The position numbers were made by a program, and so were the translations under genes. From Dendrocalamus latiflorus (lineage: Eukaryota > Streptophyta > Magnoliopsida > Poales > Poaceae): a DNA stretch of 64,000 nucleotides. Positions 47,370-59,749 of this stretch are shown piece after piece; the first letter of the stretch is position 1; each line of letters opens with the position of its first letter. A model generated the notes under the pieces. That model was not told the DNA's origin, made no database searches, and saw only the letters and a list, made by a program, of their open reading frames with translations. Location: contig CM029644.1 in the NCBI GenBank assembly GCA_017311315.1, positions 31,763,606 through 31,827,605 of the forward strand, read 5' to 3'.

Positions 47370-49850
47370 TCACTCCCTAGAGTATACGTGCTCGGGGGGA
47401 CGAGCCGAACGACGAGGCCGCTGCGAAGCCTGAGTAGACGGTGCGTCAGGCATCTGCGACATCCCAATCTCGTCGTGGGTAGATGCCTCCTCGTCCTCGT
47501 GCTCCTCCTCCTCGTCATCCTGCTCTGCCTCCTCGTCCTCGTGCTCCGCCTCCTCGTCATCCTGCTCTGCCTCGTCGTCGTCGTCGTCGTCGTCATCGCC
47601 CTGACTGAAAGTCGGAGTGCGTGACGAGCTCCTCGTGGACTGGCGCGTGCCGACGTGTGATGACGAGGCTGCAGCGGCACCCGAGCGCTGGGAGGCCGCC
47701 GGTGGTGATGCGACGTCCGTGCGTGCGCGGCAACCACACCGACCTGCCGCCCGACCGAGGCGACGTCGAAGTCTCTGCAAGTAATGATATGTCATAATTG
47801 CATACATGCTGAATCGATCTAACCTAGCGAATTATCTTCGTACCTGCAGGAAGTCCCTCAGGGGGTGGCTCTCGCTGTCCAGGTGGCCGAGAACCTCGTC
47901 GATCTCACGCACCGAGGTTTGGAGAGAAGTCCCCTAAAGAAATAAGTAAACATAAGTGCAAGATAAACGTATGGAACCAAAGTATTGCAAATATCATGCT
48001 TTCCGTACCACTCGATCGAGAATCGGAGCGGCCTCGACCACTGTGCCCTCCCTCGCACGCCTGTCGTACGCAGTGTCCTCGTCCTCGGACGAAGCGAGGT
48101 CCGCGTAGTCGACATCAGTTCACTGCTGCCTCAGCCTGTAGCGGGTGGCAGAATGGTACCAGGACAAGTACTCCCGGAAGCTGGCGTTGCTGTGAGGGGT
48201 ACTGTCCGGCTCGCAGTTGTCCTCCATCCTCCTCCACCACTGGACGTAGTCTCGGTGGTAATGAGCGAAGTCCGTCACCTTTCGTTGGCGGACCCTGTCG
48301 AACCTGTACATATAGCAGATGTCAACAATAGTTGTTAGTACGAACAAAAAGAATTTTAAATGAAACACAAATTGTTACTTACTTGTGCAACTCAACAGAA
48401 GTCGACATCCCCTCTGGGGGAAGAACTGCACGAGGCCGAACTGACGCGCAACTCTGTGGGGGAGGTGAATCTCCACGGCGTAGAAGCAGATCAGCGGACA
48501 CCTCATCCTCCAAATATGGGAGTCCCTACGGCACATGGTGCTGAGCGGTAGCGCTAGAACCTGTGCCTCGGAGTAAGGCTCCCAGGACACCTAGTAAGCG
48601 AACACACGATTAGCCATGTACAAAAACCAAGAACTGTAGAAAAAATAAATGCAGTACCAATTTCTTACCATCGTGGGAGACAAGGTGTCAAGCTCGTTAC
48701 TGAAATCCACGTACGCCCGCTGAGTAGTCGCGAACGGGACTGACACTGCATCCCACAGGTACGCAACAGTGGGGCCGAGGTCATCCACACCCTGTGGATG
48801 CCAAGGCTGCGCCTGCAACACTCGAGGGCGCCCCCATTGGAATGCGTGTCCACATCCACACCTAGCAAGCGAACATAGGGGTAAACATACGATTAGCCAT
48901 GTACGAAAACAAAGAACTGTAGGAAAAATAAATGCATTACCACACCTGCAGGAGGAAGACGCAGCCACCAAGCGTCGACGTGGGCGCCTTGCGTCTGCAG
49001 GCCTCGCAGAGCTGGCGGTAGAGGAACGCGAGGACCGCCGAGCCCCAGCTGAACTGTCCAGCGTCTCCCCAGTCCTGGAGGCAGTGGATGTACATCCACG
49101 AAGCAGCATCCCCCGTGGCGTCCGGGAACAGCACTGCCCCGAACATGTGCAGGACCCAAGCGCGGCAGTGGAAGGTCACCGTGGCGTCGTCCGCGGCATC
49201 AGGGCATTCACCAAAGGTAGCCCGCAACCATCTAAGGTGGACCCCCGAGACGCGGCCTCGCCTGGGATTATCTGGTACAGGAGGCAATGGCGTGCCCAGG
49301 AAGGCCTCCACACGTGCCCTCCAGCCCTCAGACACCGCCGGGCCGACCACCGGCTGTCCCCTGATGGGAAGTCCAAGTATCATCGCCACGTCCTGCAGCG
49401 TGACGGTCATCTCCCCACAGGGTAGGTGGAACGTGTGTGTCTCTGGCCTCCACCTGTTAATAGTACAAGGAGAAAAGAATTAGTTACGTATGTAAGAATA
49501 TAGAAGCGAAAACAAATAGACCCGATAGAGAAAATGCACCTGTCGACAAGTGCAGTCAAAGCTGGGTGGTTGAAAACCGGCATGCCCCGCCGTATTAGGT
49601 TAGCGACCGTGTGAAGCCTAGCACGACGCAGCAGTGGGGTATAGCGGTTGTCGTATCTCATCAACTGGACCGCATCATGGGTTCGAGGACGAAGTATGGG
49701 TATGTCCTGAAAATTGCTATAAAAGTTAGCTGCGTGACCATCAAGTTGAACACATGTACAATTCGACCACACACATACCTGGCCGTCCTCCGTGAGCCTG
49801 CCGCGGTGCTCCCTCTCGTAGAACTCGTCTAGCAGCCGGTATCTCGCCAT
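47370..49850 (-). CDS. Plant mobile domain (PMD/MAIN-like) protein gene inside the Mutator-like element
   Basis: Exons on the minus strand: 49779-49850 (MARYRLLDEFYEREHRGRLT), 49540-49706, 48941-49453, 48669-48861, 48383-48590, 48009-48303, 47844-47933 and 47370-47774. PMD landmarks in order: ILRPRTHDAVQ, MPVFNHPALTALVDRW, RPETHTFHLPCGEMTVTLQD, VAMILGLPIRGQPV, RWLRATFGECP, ALPLSTMCRRDSHIWRMRCP and VQWWRRMEDN. The tail is a long Asp/Glu run ending RPRRSARPPEHVYSRE. Related plant proteins (MAIN, MAIL1) act in gene silencing and meristem upkeep, and PMD also occurs in transposons. Two defects are seen: a 1-bp loss in exon 5 near 48425 (C run), and a TGA at 48120-48122 before the acidic tail. So the copy is slightly damaged or spliced in a way I cannot see. 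Exon 3/4 borders need the GTAATG donor. Confidence 0.8.
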
Positions 49851-50908
49851 CCTGTGATAAATTTTAGAATTCAATGTTTAAGAAATATTCAAATAAGAAA
49901 TTTATAAAACATATTTATAAATAAAATAAGAATCAAATTGAATTATGAAATTTGAATCAAAATGAAAGTATTAGAGATTTACCCTTGGTTAAATACATGT
50001 CAGCTTGTATATGATTTACCCTCCATCCCCGTTTCTCTATCCCCGGTGTCCCATTTACAAAGTTGATCATTTTGGATATACTCATAACTAATTATAACAT
50101 ATATGTCAATATGAACCAAACAAAAAATTGAAAGGGAATCTATAGTTTTTTTTACGTATTTTGCAAATACCTTTATGAATAGTTTTCACTGGTAGCTTAT
50201 TGATAATGAGGGCAACAAAATGATATAAGTCTCACCAATAAACGATAAATGTATCTATTCTCCGACATTAATCTTACTCAAATTTCTAAATATTCATCAA
50301 TCTCACAAAAATCAAATCCTAAAAACGATTGTATACACAATACTACTCTTACATTATGCATTTCTATTGCAAATCTAACCTAAAACCGATCCAAATTGAA
50401 CTAATTTCATCTAGGGTTTCAAATATTCCCCCACGAAATGTAGCTCAAATAATCCATATCTATTGCAAAAAATCAAGGGAGGGGAGAGAGTTCACCTTAC
50501 TTGTTCGATTTGGAAGCAAAACCGTGAGAAAAATCGGTGGATTTGAGAGGATTTGGAGGGGGAATAGAGGGGAGGCGGCGGCGATTTACTGTTTGAACAT
50601 AGCAGAGAGAGGGGGAGCTGGGGGGCCGGGGGCCGCGCTCGGGCTTAAGTCACGAAGCACGGCGCCAGCACAGTTAGCGCCTAGGGTACATGAAACGGCG
50701 CCACAAACCATGGCGCCGTGCTGTGCCACCGTGGCTCCGACGTGTCAATACACGGCGCTAAATCATATGGCGCCGTGACATGTACCCTGGGCGCTATATG
50801 ATTTGGCGCCGTGGTAAGGGTCCATTTTTGCAAATCTTTTTTCCAGGGGTCCATATGTAAAAAACTTTCAAATTTTGAGCTAAAAAGCAAAAATTTTACC
50901 CTAGGAGG

Positions 50909-52620
50909 CCAGGCCAGGTAATCTTGCACGTCATTCTAGAACGAGCTAGTAGCACTATTTGCCTACTCAGCTCAGGCCGAGCAAAATATTCAGTACTCTT
51001 TACAGTCGAGTTATATGTTGTCGTTCCAAATTTCCAGTAGACGCCAAGGAGACTAAAAAAGGTAGACGCTAGAGAGGTCCATACATGAATACTGAATAGT
51101 ACTAGTGGAGCACAAGGTAGAAGACTCGAGATAAAAGTGCACGTATACGTTACCATGCAAAATGGTCAACTTACCAGTGTGGTCTAAATTTTGGATGACA
51201 GATCAAAGTAACCATGGGCCTTGCACAAAACGGTTTAGACTTCTGGTTTCTGACTTATTTTTCACTATTCAATAATTTTATCTTTTTTTAGTTTTTGAGC
51301 TTTTTTGTTGATTCTTTTTTCCTGTATTCATTTGTATTGTCCGTGATAGGCTAACCTATTTTTAACACACATGTAATTAACGTACAGCCATTTGATTCAT
51401 GTACACGTGCCACATGCTCCGTTAGTTAGTGGTACTGCAAATGTTCCAGGTCATGCCCCCTTTTCAGCTTCCTTTTTGAGAACCGGCCTGAGTCACTTCA
51501 TTACGAAATCAAGGTCGAGTTACAAATATCACATGAATAGGCATCCAAAAAACTAGGAACTATACTCCACCCCACACAAGGTTTTGCGCAAGTACGCGCC
51601 ATTATTGGCTGAACGACGCACATCAATCAATCTGAACTCCTCAAAGCTTCTGCTATACAGGGTGGGTACTTTTAGGCCATGGTTGTAAAGTTATTTTTGA
51701 TACTATTTTGCATTGTATTTATAAAAAATAACAATATATCGACCGTATTGATAAAAATATCGTTTTTGCCATCGAGAAACTGGGCAGCAGCACCCGCGAG
51801 GCGACGTGTGACACTGCCGCCAGCGGCAGGTGCCTACCGCCCAGGGAACACGCGACAGGCAAGCCTGCCGTCCAGCCCGCATGCGGCAGGCTAATTAGCC
51901 AGCCTAATTACCTGCATAATTTTTTCTCATTTAGAGTTTGTTTAAATTTTTAAATACATCAAATGAGCTCAAAAAATTACAAAAATTTATGTACAGTCTC
52001 CCGACACAATGTTCCTCGCAGTGTAATTTTTGGAAAATTTTATTCATGGCGAATGTTACTTAAAAATTCATACAATTATGATATTTTTACAAGTTTTTCC
52101 TAATTAGCCGGCCTAATTACCTGCCGGTCTAATCCATGTGCGGCCGCTGTTAGCCAAACCCCGACCAGCTGCCGTGCCACATCACGCCTCCATGTTGCCG
52201 CTGCCACTGCCGCGTCACACGCCGCCGCTATTAGTCGACAGGAGGGAGAGAGAGATAAGAGATTGATATCGATGGGAGAGAGGGATGGAGATAGATAGAT
52301 AGATAGATAGAGGTAAGGAATGGAGAGATTAGAGATAATGCACCTTTCAAATCTTGGGCGCTACACACCCTTTATGATTTATTAAGTGATCTTCGCTCTA
52401 AGATCTAACATATATTTCAGTAGATTGTATGATGTGAGTATAGTGTGCGTGAGGATATCCTTGTTGTAATCTCAAAATAAAACTTGCCTCGCGAATTTAA
52501 CAGCATCCCGGCAAGCGAATGCTTCCTTTTTTTTTTCGACAGGAGGCAAGCAAATGCTTCTGTTACCAAGGTATCTGAGAGATGCATGTACCGTCTCGCG
52601 TCCCCCCCAACAAAGGAAAA
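50909..52620. other. Intergenic, partial family B MITE and AT-rich DNA
   Basis: 51225-51380 is a partial reverse copy of family B. 51780-51900 is GC-rich with 'gcggcaggc' words. 52292-52312 is a short (GATA)n. No gene recognised. Confidence 0.4.
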
Positions 52621-52621
52621 A

Positions 52622-52764
52622 TTGCTCCTATGCCACACAGTTTAATGGCGTTTGTTAAAATGCCCCATAATGTCTCACTGACATGCGGGTCCAGGGCCCA
52701 CATGTCAGTGAGACATCATGGGGCATTTTAACAAACGCCATTAAACTGTGTGGCATGGGAGCAA
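52622..52764. repeat. Near-perfect hairpin, about 65-bp arms and ~10-nt loop
   Basis: The arms at 52622-52686 and 52697-52764 are inverted copies (atgccacacagtttaatggc, then gtttgttaaaatgcccca, then atgtctcactgacatg) with about three differences, one of them a possible G-U pair. The loop is around gtccagggccc. RNA from either strand would form a long stem like a miRNA precursor or an inverted-repeat siRNA source. Confidence 0.85.
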
Positions 52765-52884
52765 ATTCCCCAATAACCAATTTCGACGGATGAAATCAAC
52801 CCAGGGCGATTGAAGGGGCCAAGTGTCCAATTACGTGACACTGGATGATCTTGAATGAAAGAAACATGACACGCAGTTAAACTT

Positions 52885-53176
52885 AGAATGCCCTGATCAA
52901 TTCGGCTTAAACTTCTGGCTTCCGATTTATTTTTCACTATTCACAAATTTCGTCTTTTTCTGAATCTTTTACTTCTTTTGTGCTTTTTTACCGGTTCTTT
53001 TTTTCGTATTTGTTTGTATTATACGTAATAGGCTAACATATTTTTTTATATTTTTTAATTTTTTTAAATTTAATTATGCTAAATAAGGTTCTGTTAGCTA
53101 CAATATTTTTTTTTCAGCCAGCTACAATGCTTTCAGCCATAAGCCACCAAAAAAAGCCCAACTGATCACCACCTAA
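52885..53176 (-). repeat. MITE, family B copy (reverse)
   Basis: Reverse complement of the element at 3106-3386. It starts 'ccctgatcaattcggctt' and ends 'cccaactgatcaccacct'. Confidence 0.7.
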
Positions 53177-54443
53177 ATGAGAATCGTGTAAAGTAATTGA
53201 TTGGTTTTCTTCTTCGTTGGAAGAGCTAGCTAACTAGCTCCGAAAAGAAAACAATATAAAAGGAGAGAAAAAGCTTTCCTGCTCGTAAACGAAATTAACG
53301 AGCTTTCTTGTGAGCTGCAGCTAGCGAACTCTTGATCTTCCCATCTTCATCACCATTTAAATCACGAGCTAGGCTAGGCTAGCCATTGGCAGCACGAAAA
53401 GATTCATAGTCGAAAATATTCGTTGTAAATATTCACTGCTTATATTAATATTAATATGTCATAAAGCAGTAAGAGCCTCTTTTACTGTTTTTTTTCTAAA
53501 AAAAAAGATTCACAGCAAAAAACGCCGAGAACTGAAGCACAAGTTTCCAATGCTGAACGTGCATGGAACCAGCTAGGCCATATTCTAAAATGCTATGGCT
53601 TTTAATTAAAATGATACTATAATAACAGTTAGTCTTTGCGGCTGAAATGATACTATAACGATAGTTAGCTTTCTATAAGATATTTAATTAAAGAAAAATA
53701 ATAAAAAATAAAAATTATTATATCTTTATAAATAATATAAAGAAAAAATGTATTAAAAATATAACATATTTCAAACGACTTTTCTCTTCGGAAAGACACA
53801 AATTGGAAGCCTTCGTTGTTTTAAACTAGGGCCTTAAATTAAACACGCCTCTTCCGTCGTTCAAAGGTCAAATTAAGGATCTCATGCATGCAATGCAACG
53901 AGCCCACAGACCGAATGATAGTACATGGATTCCCAGGCACTACAAGTCTACAACTCTTCTATCCTTTTCTTTTCTTTTTCTTTTTTTTGAAAAATTTCGA
54001 CAAGAGCTGTATATGAAGAAAATGATCTTCCTAAAAAAAGGGGGGGGGGGGGGGGGGGGGGGGGGGGAAGAAACTGAATACTATATATTTAGAATCCACA
54101 CATTAAATTAGGAAGAAAAGGTAATGAACCTAGAGGCAAGCTAATACATGCTGAAATCCACACACCAAAATAGAAAAATGCCTGCATTTCACATGCGTAA
54201 ACTAAAAGGAAAAAATCAAAGCAATATTTAAAGCATGAGACAACGTTTACCAGTACATAACACGTTGAATAATCCTGCTAAAAAGAAATTTATAGATAGA
54301 TTATATAATAGATTATTTTTTTTACTTATTTTTATAGATTATACAGCCTTTTAATACTATTTTATTGTTTCTTATGTAATAGCTGTAAAAATCTTAGGTG
54401 ATAGAAACTATAGCTGATGTAAACTCATTATACATGGCCTTAA
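53177..54443. other. Intergenic, AT-rich, with a 28-G run
   Basis: 54040-54067 is an unbroken run of G, a likely place for assembly length error. The rest is AT-rich with no coding signal. Confidence 0.4.
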
Positions 54444-54737
54444 GAGCAAGTCTAATAATAGAGCCAAGTGTTTGACTATAAGTCAAGTTATAAAAGTCAA
54501 GTTATACAATAATTTGTCTACAAAAAGTTTTTTATTATTATGTAGTACCATATTTCACATTCTCTTTTCTATTCCTCCTCACATATATTTATTATCTAGG
54601 CCCACCACTGCATAGGCTCTCGTGCCCAGCTTGTTGCTTGCATGAGAGCCAAGCTCTCATCTCTCTCCTCTTTTCTCTCCTCCACATCAGCAAAAATGCT
54701 GACTAGCTTGGCTATAAGACCATTATTGTACTTGCTC
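54444..54737. repeat. Tourist-like MITE, 294 bp, TAA duplication
   Basis: GAGCAAGTCTAATAATA at the left and CATTATTGTACTTGCTC at the right, with TAA at 54441-54443 and 54738-54740. It lies about 125 bp upstream of the NHX TATA-like box and so is part of that promoter region. Confidence 0.8.
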
Positions 54738-54861
54738 TAAAACTAGGTCCACCTGGTGTTACTCCCCAAACAGCGAACACCACCATAAACCAATAGAATT
54801 CGGCCAGGTGCCGCCTCACCCCGATCGAATCGATCCCACGAGTCCCCTGACTCCCCTCCGC

Positions 54862-54869
54862 TTTAAATA
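54862..54869 (+). promoter_or_regulatory. TATA-like box of the NHX gene
   Basis: TTTAAATA, 268-275 bp before the NHX start codon. A purine/pyrimidine-rich leader follows. The position is plausible for a leader of about 240 nt. Confidence 0.45.
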
Positions 54870-55136
54870 CGAGCGAGAGCACCAAAATACGAAAAATTGT
54901 AGAGAGAGAAGCTTCAATCCACAAGCTTTTGCTATCGATTTCTCTCTCAATTATCCCTTTCTTGAACAATCCGCGAGGAGCCAGCGTTTCCCCAGAAATT
55001 TTCTGGGATTTTTCCCTGCCCAAATTAGCCATTCCCAGGACCAAGACGGAGCTCGGGTGAATTAAAAGTTTGCGTCTTTCCGCGGAATTTCTCTGCTCGC
55101 CGGAGCAGTCGCTGCCGAATTGGCGGGGAGGCCGGC

Positions 55137-58100
55137 ATGGGGCTGGATCTGGCGGGACACCTGGTGCGGCTGGGAGTGCTGAGCTCGACCTCCGACCACA
55201 GGTCGGTGGTGTCCATCAACCTGTTCGTGGCGCTGCTCTGCGCCTGCATCGTCCTCGGCCACCTCCTCGAGGAGAACCGGTGGGTGAACGAGTCCATCAC
55301 CGCGCTCATCATTGTAAGCACAAGCCAAAATCTGCCATCTTGACGGAATTCTTGGTACGTGTTGCTCGTCCATTGCTAATGCTCGCTTGTTCGATTGTTT
55401 CTTCCTGGACAGGGGCTGTGCACCGGTGTGGTGATCTTGCTGACGACCAAAGGGAAGAGCTCGCACATCCTGGTGTTCAGCGAGGACCTCTTCTTCATCT
55501 ACCTCCTCCCTCCGATCATCTTCAACGCCGGGTAAGCGAAACCACGCTGTTCTTGGGATTGCTTCGATTCTCACTCAGCACATGTTCGGTTGATTCTGTC
55601 CTAGTACACGATTTGCCAGTTTCGGGTTTTCCGCGGAATCTCTGTGTGCACATTACAGATGAAGTGGAGCTGACTGGCTTCGATCTTGTTTCTTCTGGGC
55701 CTAGCTGTCCACCGCGTTAGAACTGGCTGGTTTATACTGTGCATGTCGTCTGCATTGTTTATTCTACCTATCTTTACGGCAAACATGGATGTTTCTCTCG
55801 TCGCTCTGGCATACCTTGACTTGCCAGCTGCAACTGCTGATTGGTAGTGATATTGATCCTTGCTCGTGGAACATTAAAAAACTGGACTTTTTTTTTACTA
55901 GCATTCATGCTTGCTATCGTAGCATGATTGTACTACAGTTCTCTCTCTTGGGACCTTTCTTGGTTCAATATGACATTTACACTGGTCGGTACTAGCGATC
56001 CAACGCCATGAAGGAACGGTCCTGTAAGGCGTGATTGTCTGATCAGTTTCTGAAAGAATCCGCGCCTCCGCGGCATGATAGTCTGAATTTGTTTGAGCAT
56101 TTAACCATCTCCTGAATGTTATTGGATCGCGCAATATAAATCTGAAGGTTACTGATGTAGGACTGTAGGAGTGAAGTTGGATATTGTGGACCGTGTGATT
56201 GCTTATTTAGGAACTGAATGATGTTTTCGAGTTCGGAGTTATTGCCTTCTTTTATGTTTATGAGCAGCGACATCGCCCAGGTTCTCACAAATATCTCATC
56301 AGTTTCCAGGTAAAGAAGAAGCAGTTCTTCAGGAATTTCATGACAATCGCATTATTTGGTGCTGTTGGGACAATGATATCCTTTTTCACGATATCTCTCG
56401 GTATGTTCATCTTTTTCCGCAAACGTTTGTTCATTATTCTCTTGTGAGTTATTAGTGAGTAGATAACAAAGGAGGTTGTTCCACGGGTTGGCTTTTATGT
56501 TACGCTGTGCTGTACCACCTGGTCCACATCTTGGGCTTCTCTGACATCCATTACTATATTTCAGCTGCCATCGCAATCTTTAGCAAAATGAACATTGGAA
56601 CGCTGGATATAGGAGATTTTCTTGGTAAGCCATCAATAGTTTTCCACATGATCATTACCGTGGCACTAATCTTGTCACCATATGAACCTCATTCTTTTTG
56701 TTATGTTATATATGTAGCAATTGGAGCCATCTTTTCTGCAACTGATTCTGTCTGCACGTTGCAGGTTAGTTATTCAAATCTTTTCATGATTCTTTCAATT
56801 TGTATCTTGAAAGAAATCTGGACTGATTGTTATGTTGTACTGATTTAAATCCAAATCAGGTCCTCAATCAGGATGAGACACCCCTTTTGTATAGTCTAGT
56901 ATTTGGCGAAGGTGTTGTGAACGATGCCACATCAGTCGTGCTTTTCAACGCGCTCCAGAACTTTGATCTTGTCCACATTGATGTAACCGTCGTTCCGAAA
57001 TTCTTGGGGAACTTCTGTTACCTATTTTTGTCAAGCACCTTCCTTGGAGTGTTTGTAAGTTGATTGTTGAGTCGTTGAGTCTCACTTAATACTCCTTTTC
57101 ACTGACTTGATCGGATAATTAAAAACATAAAACTAACAATATTCGTTCTACCACTGGCAGGCTGGATTGCTTAGTGCATACATAATCAAGAAGCTATACA
57201 TAGGAAGGTTCGTTTAACCTCCCCCAAAAAACCCTCATTAATCAACAATTGTTTGATCAATATTAACTTGGCTGTTTGTTGGATTGATTTCAGGCATTCT
57301 ACTGACCGTGAGGTTGCGCTTATGATGCTCATGGCTTACCTCTCCTATATGCTGGCTGAGGTGTGCAATACAGCATGGAAATCTATAGTGTCATTTTATT
57401 TATCCTCAATTTTATCAACTTACTATATTCGTTTGGTCTTTGCAGTTGCTAGATTTGAGTGGCATTCTCACTGTATTCTTCTGCGGTATTGTGATGTCAC
57501 ACTACACTTGGCATAATGTGACAGAGAGCTCAAGAGTTACAACCAAGTAATTATAGTTCTCATCCCATATTCTTTCCATAAGTACTCTGCATAGAATGCT
57601 TAGCTTCAGTTCAGTAAAAAATTGCTCACATATTTTCTTCTGACCTTTTTATTGACTTAGGCACGCGTTTGCAACCATGTCCTTCATTGCTGAGACTTTT
57701 CTCTTCCTGTATGTTGGGATGGATGCATTGGATATTGAAAAGTGGAAGTTTGCCAGTGACAGGTCAGATTCCAAAAATCGTTAGTTAATTTCCATTTACA
57801 GATTTCTGTTTGTGAAGAGTCGATTTTATTCTTTCATTTACAGATTTCTGTTTGCGAAGACTCAATTTTGTTCTTTCCTATTTGCAGCCCTGGGAAATCC
57901 ATTGGCATAAGCTCAATTTTGCTAGGATTGGTTCTGGTTGGAAGAGCTGCTTTTGTTTTCCCGCTCTCTTTCTTGTCCAACTTAACAAAGAAGACACCTT
58001 ATGAAAAAATAACCTGGAGGCAGCAAGTGAGTAATTGTTGTACCAGACCATTTCTAATCTGAATTGAGTTACCATCTGCTAACTAAATCTCTTTTGATAG

Positions 58101-59749
58101 ATCGTAATATGGTGGGCTGGGCTGATGAGAGGGGCTGTGTCGATTGCTCTTGCTTACAATAAGGTTGGTTCAAAACCATTTGTAATTACCCTTTTTTTCC
58201 TCTCTTGTTCTATGAGTAGTCCCAGGAGACCTTCATGCTCATGTAAGCTGTAGAATATCTAAACCGACAACAAGATGCACCTGCAGAGATTATCCTTATA
58301 CTAGTCTTCATAAATTCGTTTGCTAGTTTGCTTCCATGTAAATGGCTTACATAACATACTACCATATCCCCATTTGTAAGCAATTTACAATAAGCAAACT
58401 AGAGCCAATCACTGCTATTTGCAACTCCTTATGATATCAGTTTCTGAAATCCTCTTGTCAATGCAACTACCTTGTGAAATCTTTGCATTCTTTGCTATAT
58501 TAAGTTTACATCAGTTCCCTCTATAAGTATCTCTTAGTTTCTTTTCTACAAGCTTACCTCTTTGCTTTGCAATTGCAGTTTACAAGATCTGGCCACACTC
58601 AGCTGCACGGCAATGCAATAATGATCACCAGCACCATCACTGTCGTTCTGTTTAGTACAATGGTGAGTCATCTTGTTGCACTACCTCCCTAATGCAATGT
58701 GCCAGCTTATCATTTTAGTTATGTGACATGTCTGCATTCTCACCCTAAATAGACCCTCACCTCACCGTGAAGCTAACTCGAAAGTTCTAAGTCAATTGTC
58801 ACATCAAAATTATCAGTTGCCACAGAAGTAAATCTAGAAGCTTCTGATGGCGAACATGCTCTTATCCTTTCCAAACAGATTACTGACTTGGAAGACGAGA
58901 TTGTGTTCTAATAACTCATGATTTGGTCCCGTAGCGTCCCATCCCCGTTCTTATCCCTTCTGAAGGGATTGTCTTACTGTCCAGTGTCCATATGTTCACA
59001 TGGCATGGATGGCACAATTATTGGAAGAAATGCTGTGTGCTACTTGTCCGGTTATGATGTAGAATTGCATATACAATCACTTTTAAGTTCCAAATTTCCA
59101 ATTTGATAAGCTCCATCCTGTTCTTTTTGGCTGCGGCTGATGGCTTTTGGCTGCGGCTTATGACTTTTAGGCTGTTTATGCGAGAGATTACGGAGTAACA
59201 GAAATTCACATACAGTTTTTGGCGATATAAATGAAATCAGTAAAGTATGTACTACAATTAACTAGTAGATCCTATCTTAAAAAGATACTCCGTTTAAGGA
59301 GCTAGTTACTGTAGAAAAGCCGAAAAGCAGCTTTTAGAAGCTGAAAAGAACACCCCCTCACTTGTCGCCCAACATACACTGAATGTACTATACATATTCT
59401 GAAATCATCTGACATCTATCATGTTTATTAGGTGTTTGGGATGATGACAAAGCCTTTGATACGACTCCTGCTGCCCGCCTCAAGCAACGTTGTTACCTCA
59501 GAACCCTCATCACCGAAGTCGCTGCATTCTCCTCTTCTTACAAGCATGCAAGGTTCTGACCTCGAGACGGCAGCTCACATTGTGAGGCCTTCCAGCCTCC
59601 GGATGCTCCTCAGCAAGCCAACCCACACTGTGCACTACTACTGGCGCAAGTTCGACGATGCACTGATGCGACCGATGTTCGGTGGGCGTGGGTTCGTGCC
59701 CTTCTCCCCTGGATCACCCATTGAACAGAGCGTTCATGGAGGACGGTGA
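55137..59749 (+). CDS. NHX1: Vacuolar-type Na+(K+)/H+ exchanger NHX, 538 aa, 14 exons
   Basis: NHX antiporters move Na+ or K+ into the vacuole in exchange for protons and support salt tolerance and pH/K+ balance. Exons: 55137-55313, 55413-55531, 56303-56400, 56565-56624, 56718-56764, 56860-57054, 57161-57207, 57294-57360, 57446-57546, 57661-57762, 57888-58026, 58101-58163, 58579-58662 and 59432-59749. All join in phase to 539 codons. It starts MGLDLAGHLVRLGVLSSTSD. The amiloride-site motif LFFIYLLPPI is at residues 85-94. GAIFSATDSVCTLQ and FGEGVVNDATSVV (transport Asn188-Asp189) follow, then the WAGLMRGAVSIALAYNK helix. The cytosol/lumen tail is Ser-rich and ends PIEQSVHGGR. About 10-12 membrane segments are evident. 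The last intron holds a family A MITE. No defect was found. Confidence 0.96.
59120..59351. repeat. MITE, family A copy in NHX intron 13
   Basis: GTTCTTTTTGGCTGCGG at the left and gaagctgaaaagaac at the right give short inverted ends. The internal words (agtatgtactacaattaact, gagctagttactgtagaaa) match other family A copies. Confidence 0.65.

Larger units (their letters stand above)
46655..50899 (-). mobile_element. Mutator-like element, 4,245 bp, carrying a plant-mobile-domain gene
   Basis: CCTAGGAGG is duplicated exactly at 46646-46654 and 50900-50908, the 9-bp signature of Mutator-superfamily insertion. The element starts GTAAAATTTTTGC and ends GCAAAAATTTTAC. The inverted ends run about 200 bp (46655-46855 and 50697-50899) with only a few differences, which indicates a fairly young insertion. 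Both ends, and about 250 bp inside the left one, are full of GGCGCC palindromes. The interior contains the PMD gene on the minus strand. No MULE transposase, zinc finger or Ulp1 domain is seen, so it would depend on a transposase in trans. Confidence 0.92.

Noticed and set aside
48665..48868. A frameshift at the PMD exon 3/4 border in the 'gggggcgcc' run
   Set aside because: Using the GTAATG donor at 48940 instead of the upstream GTGTGG gives the right frame without any lesion.
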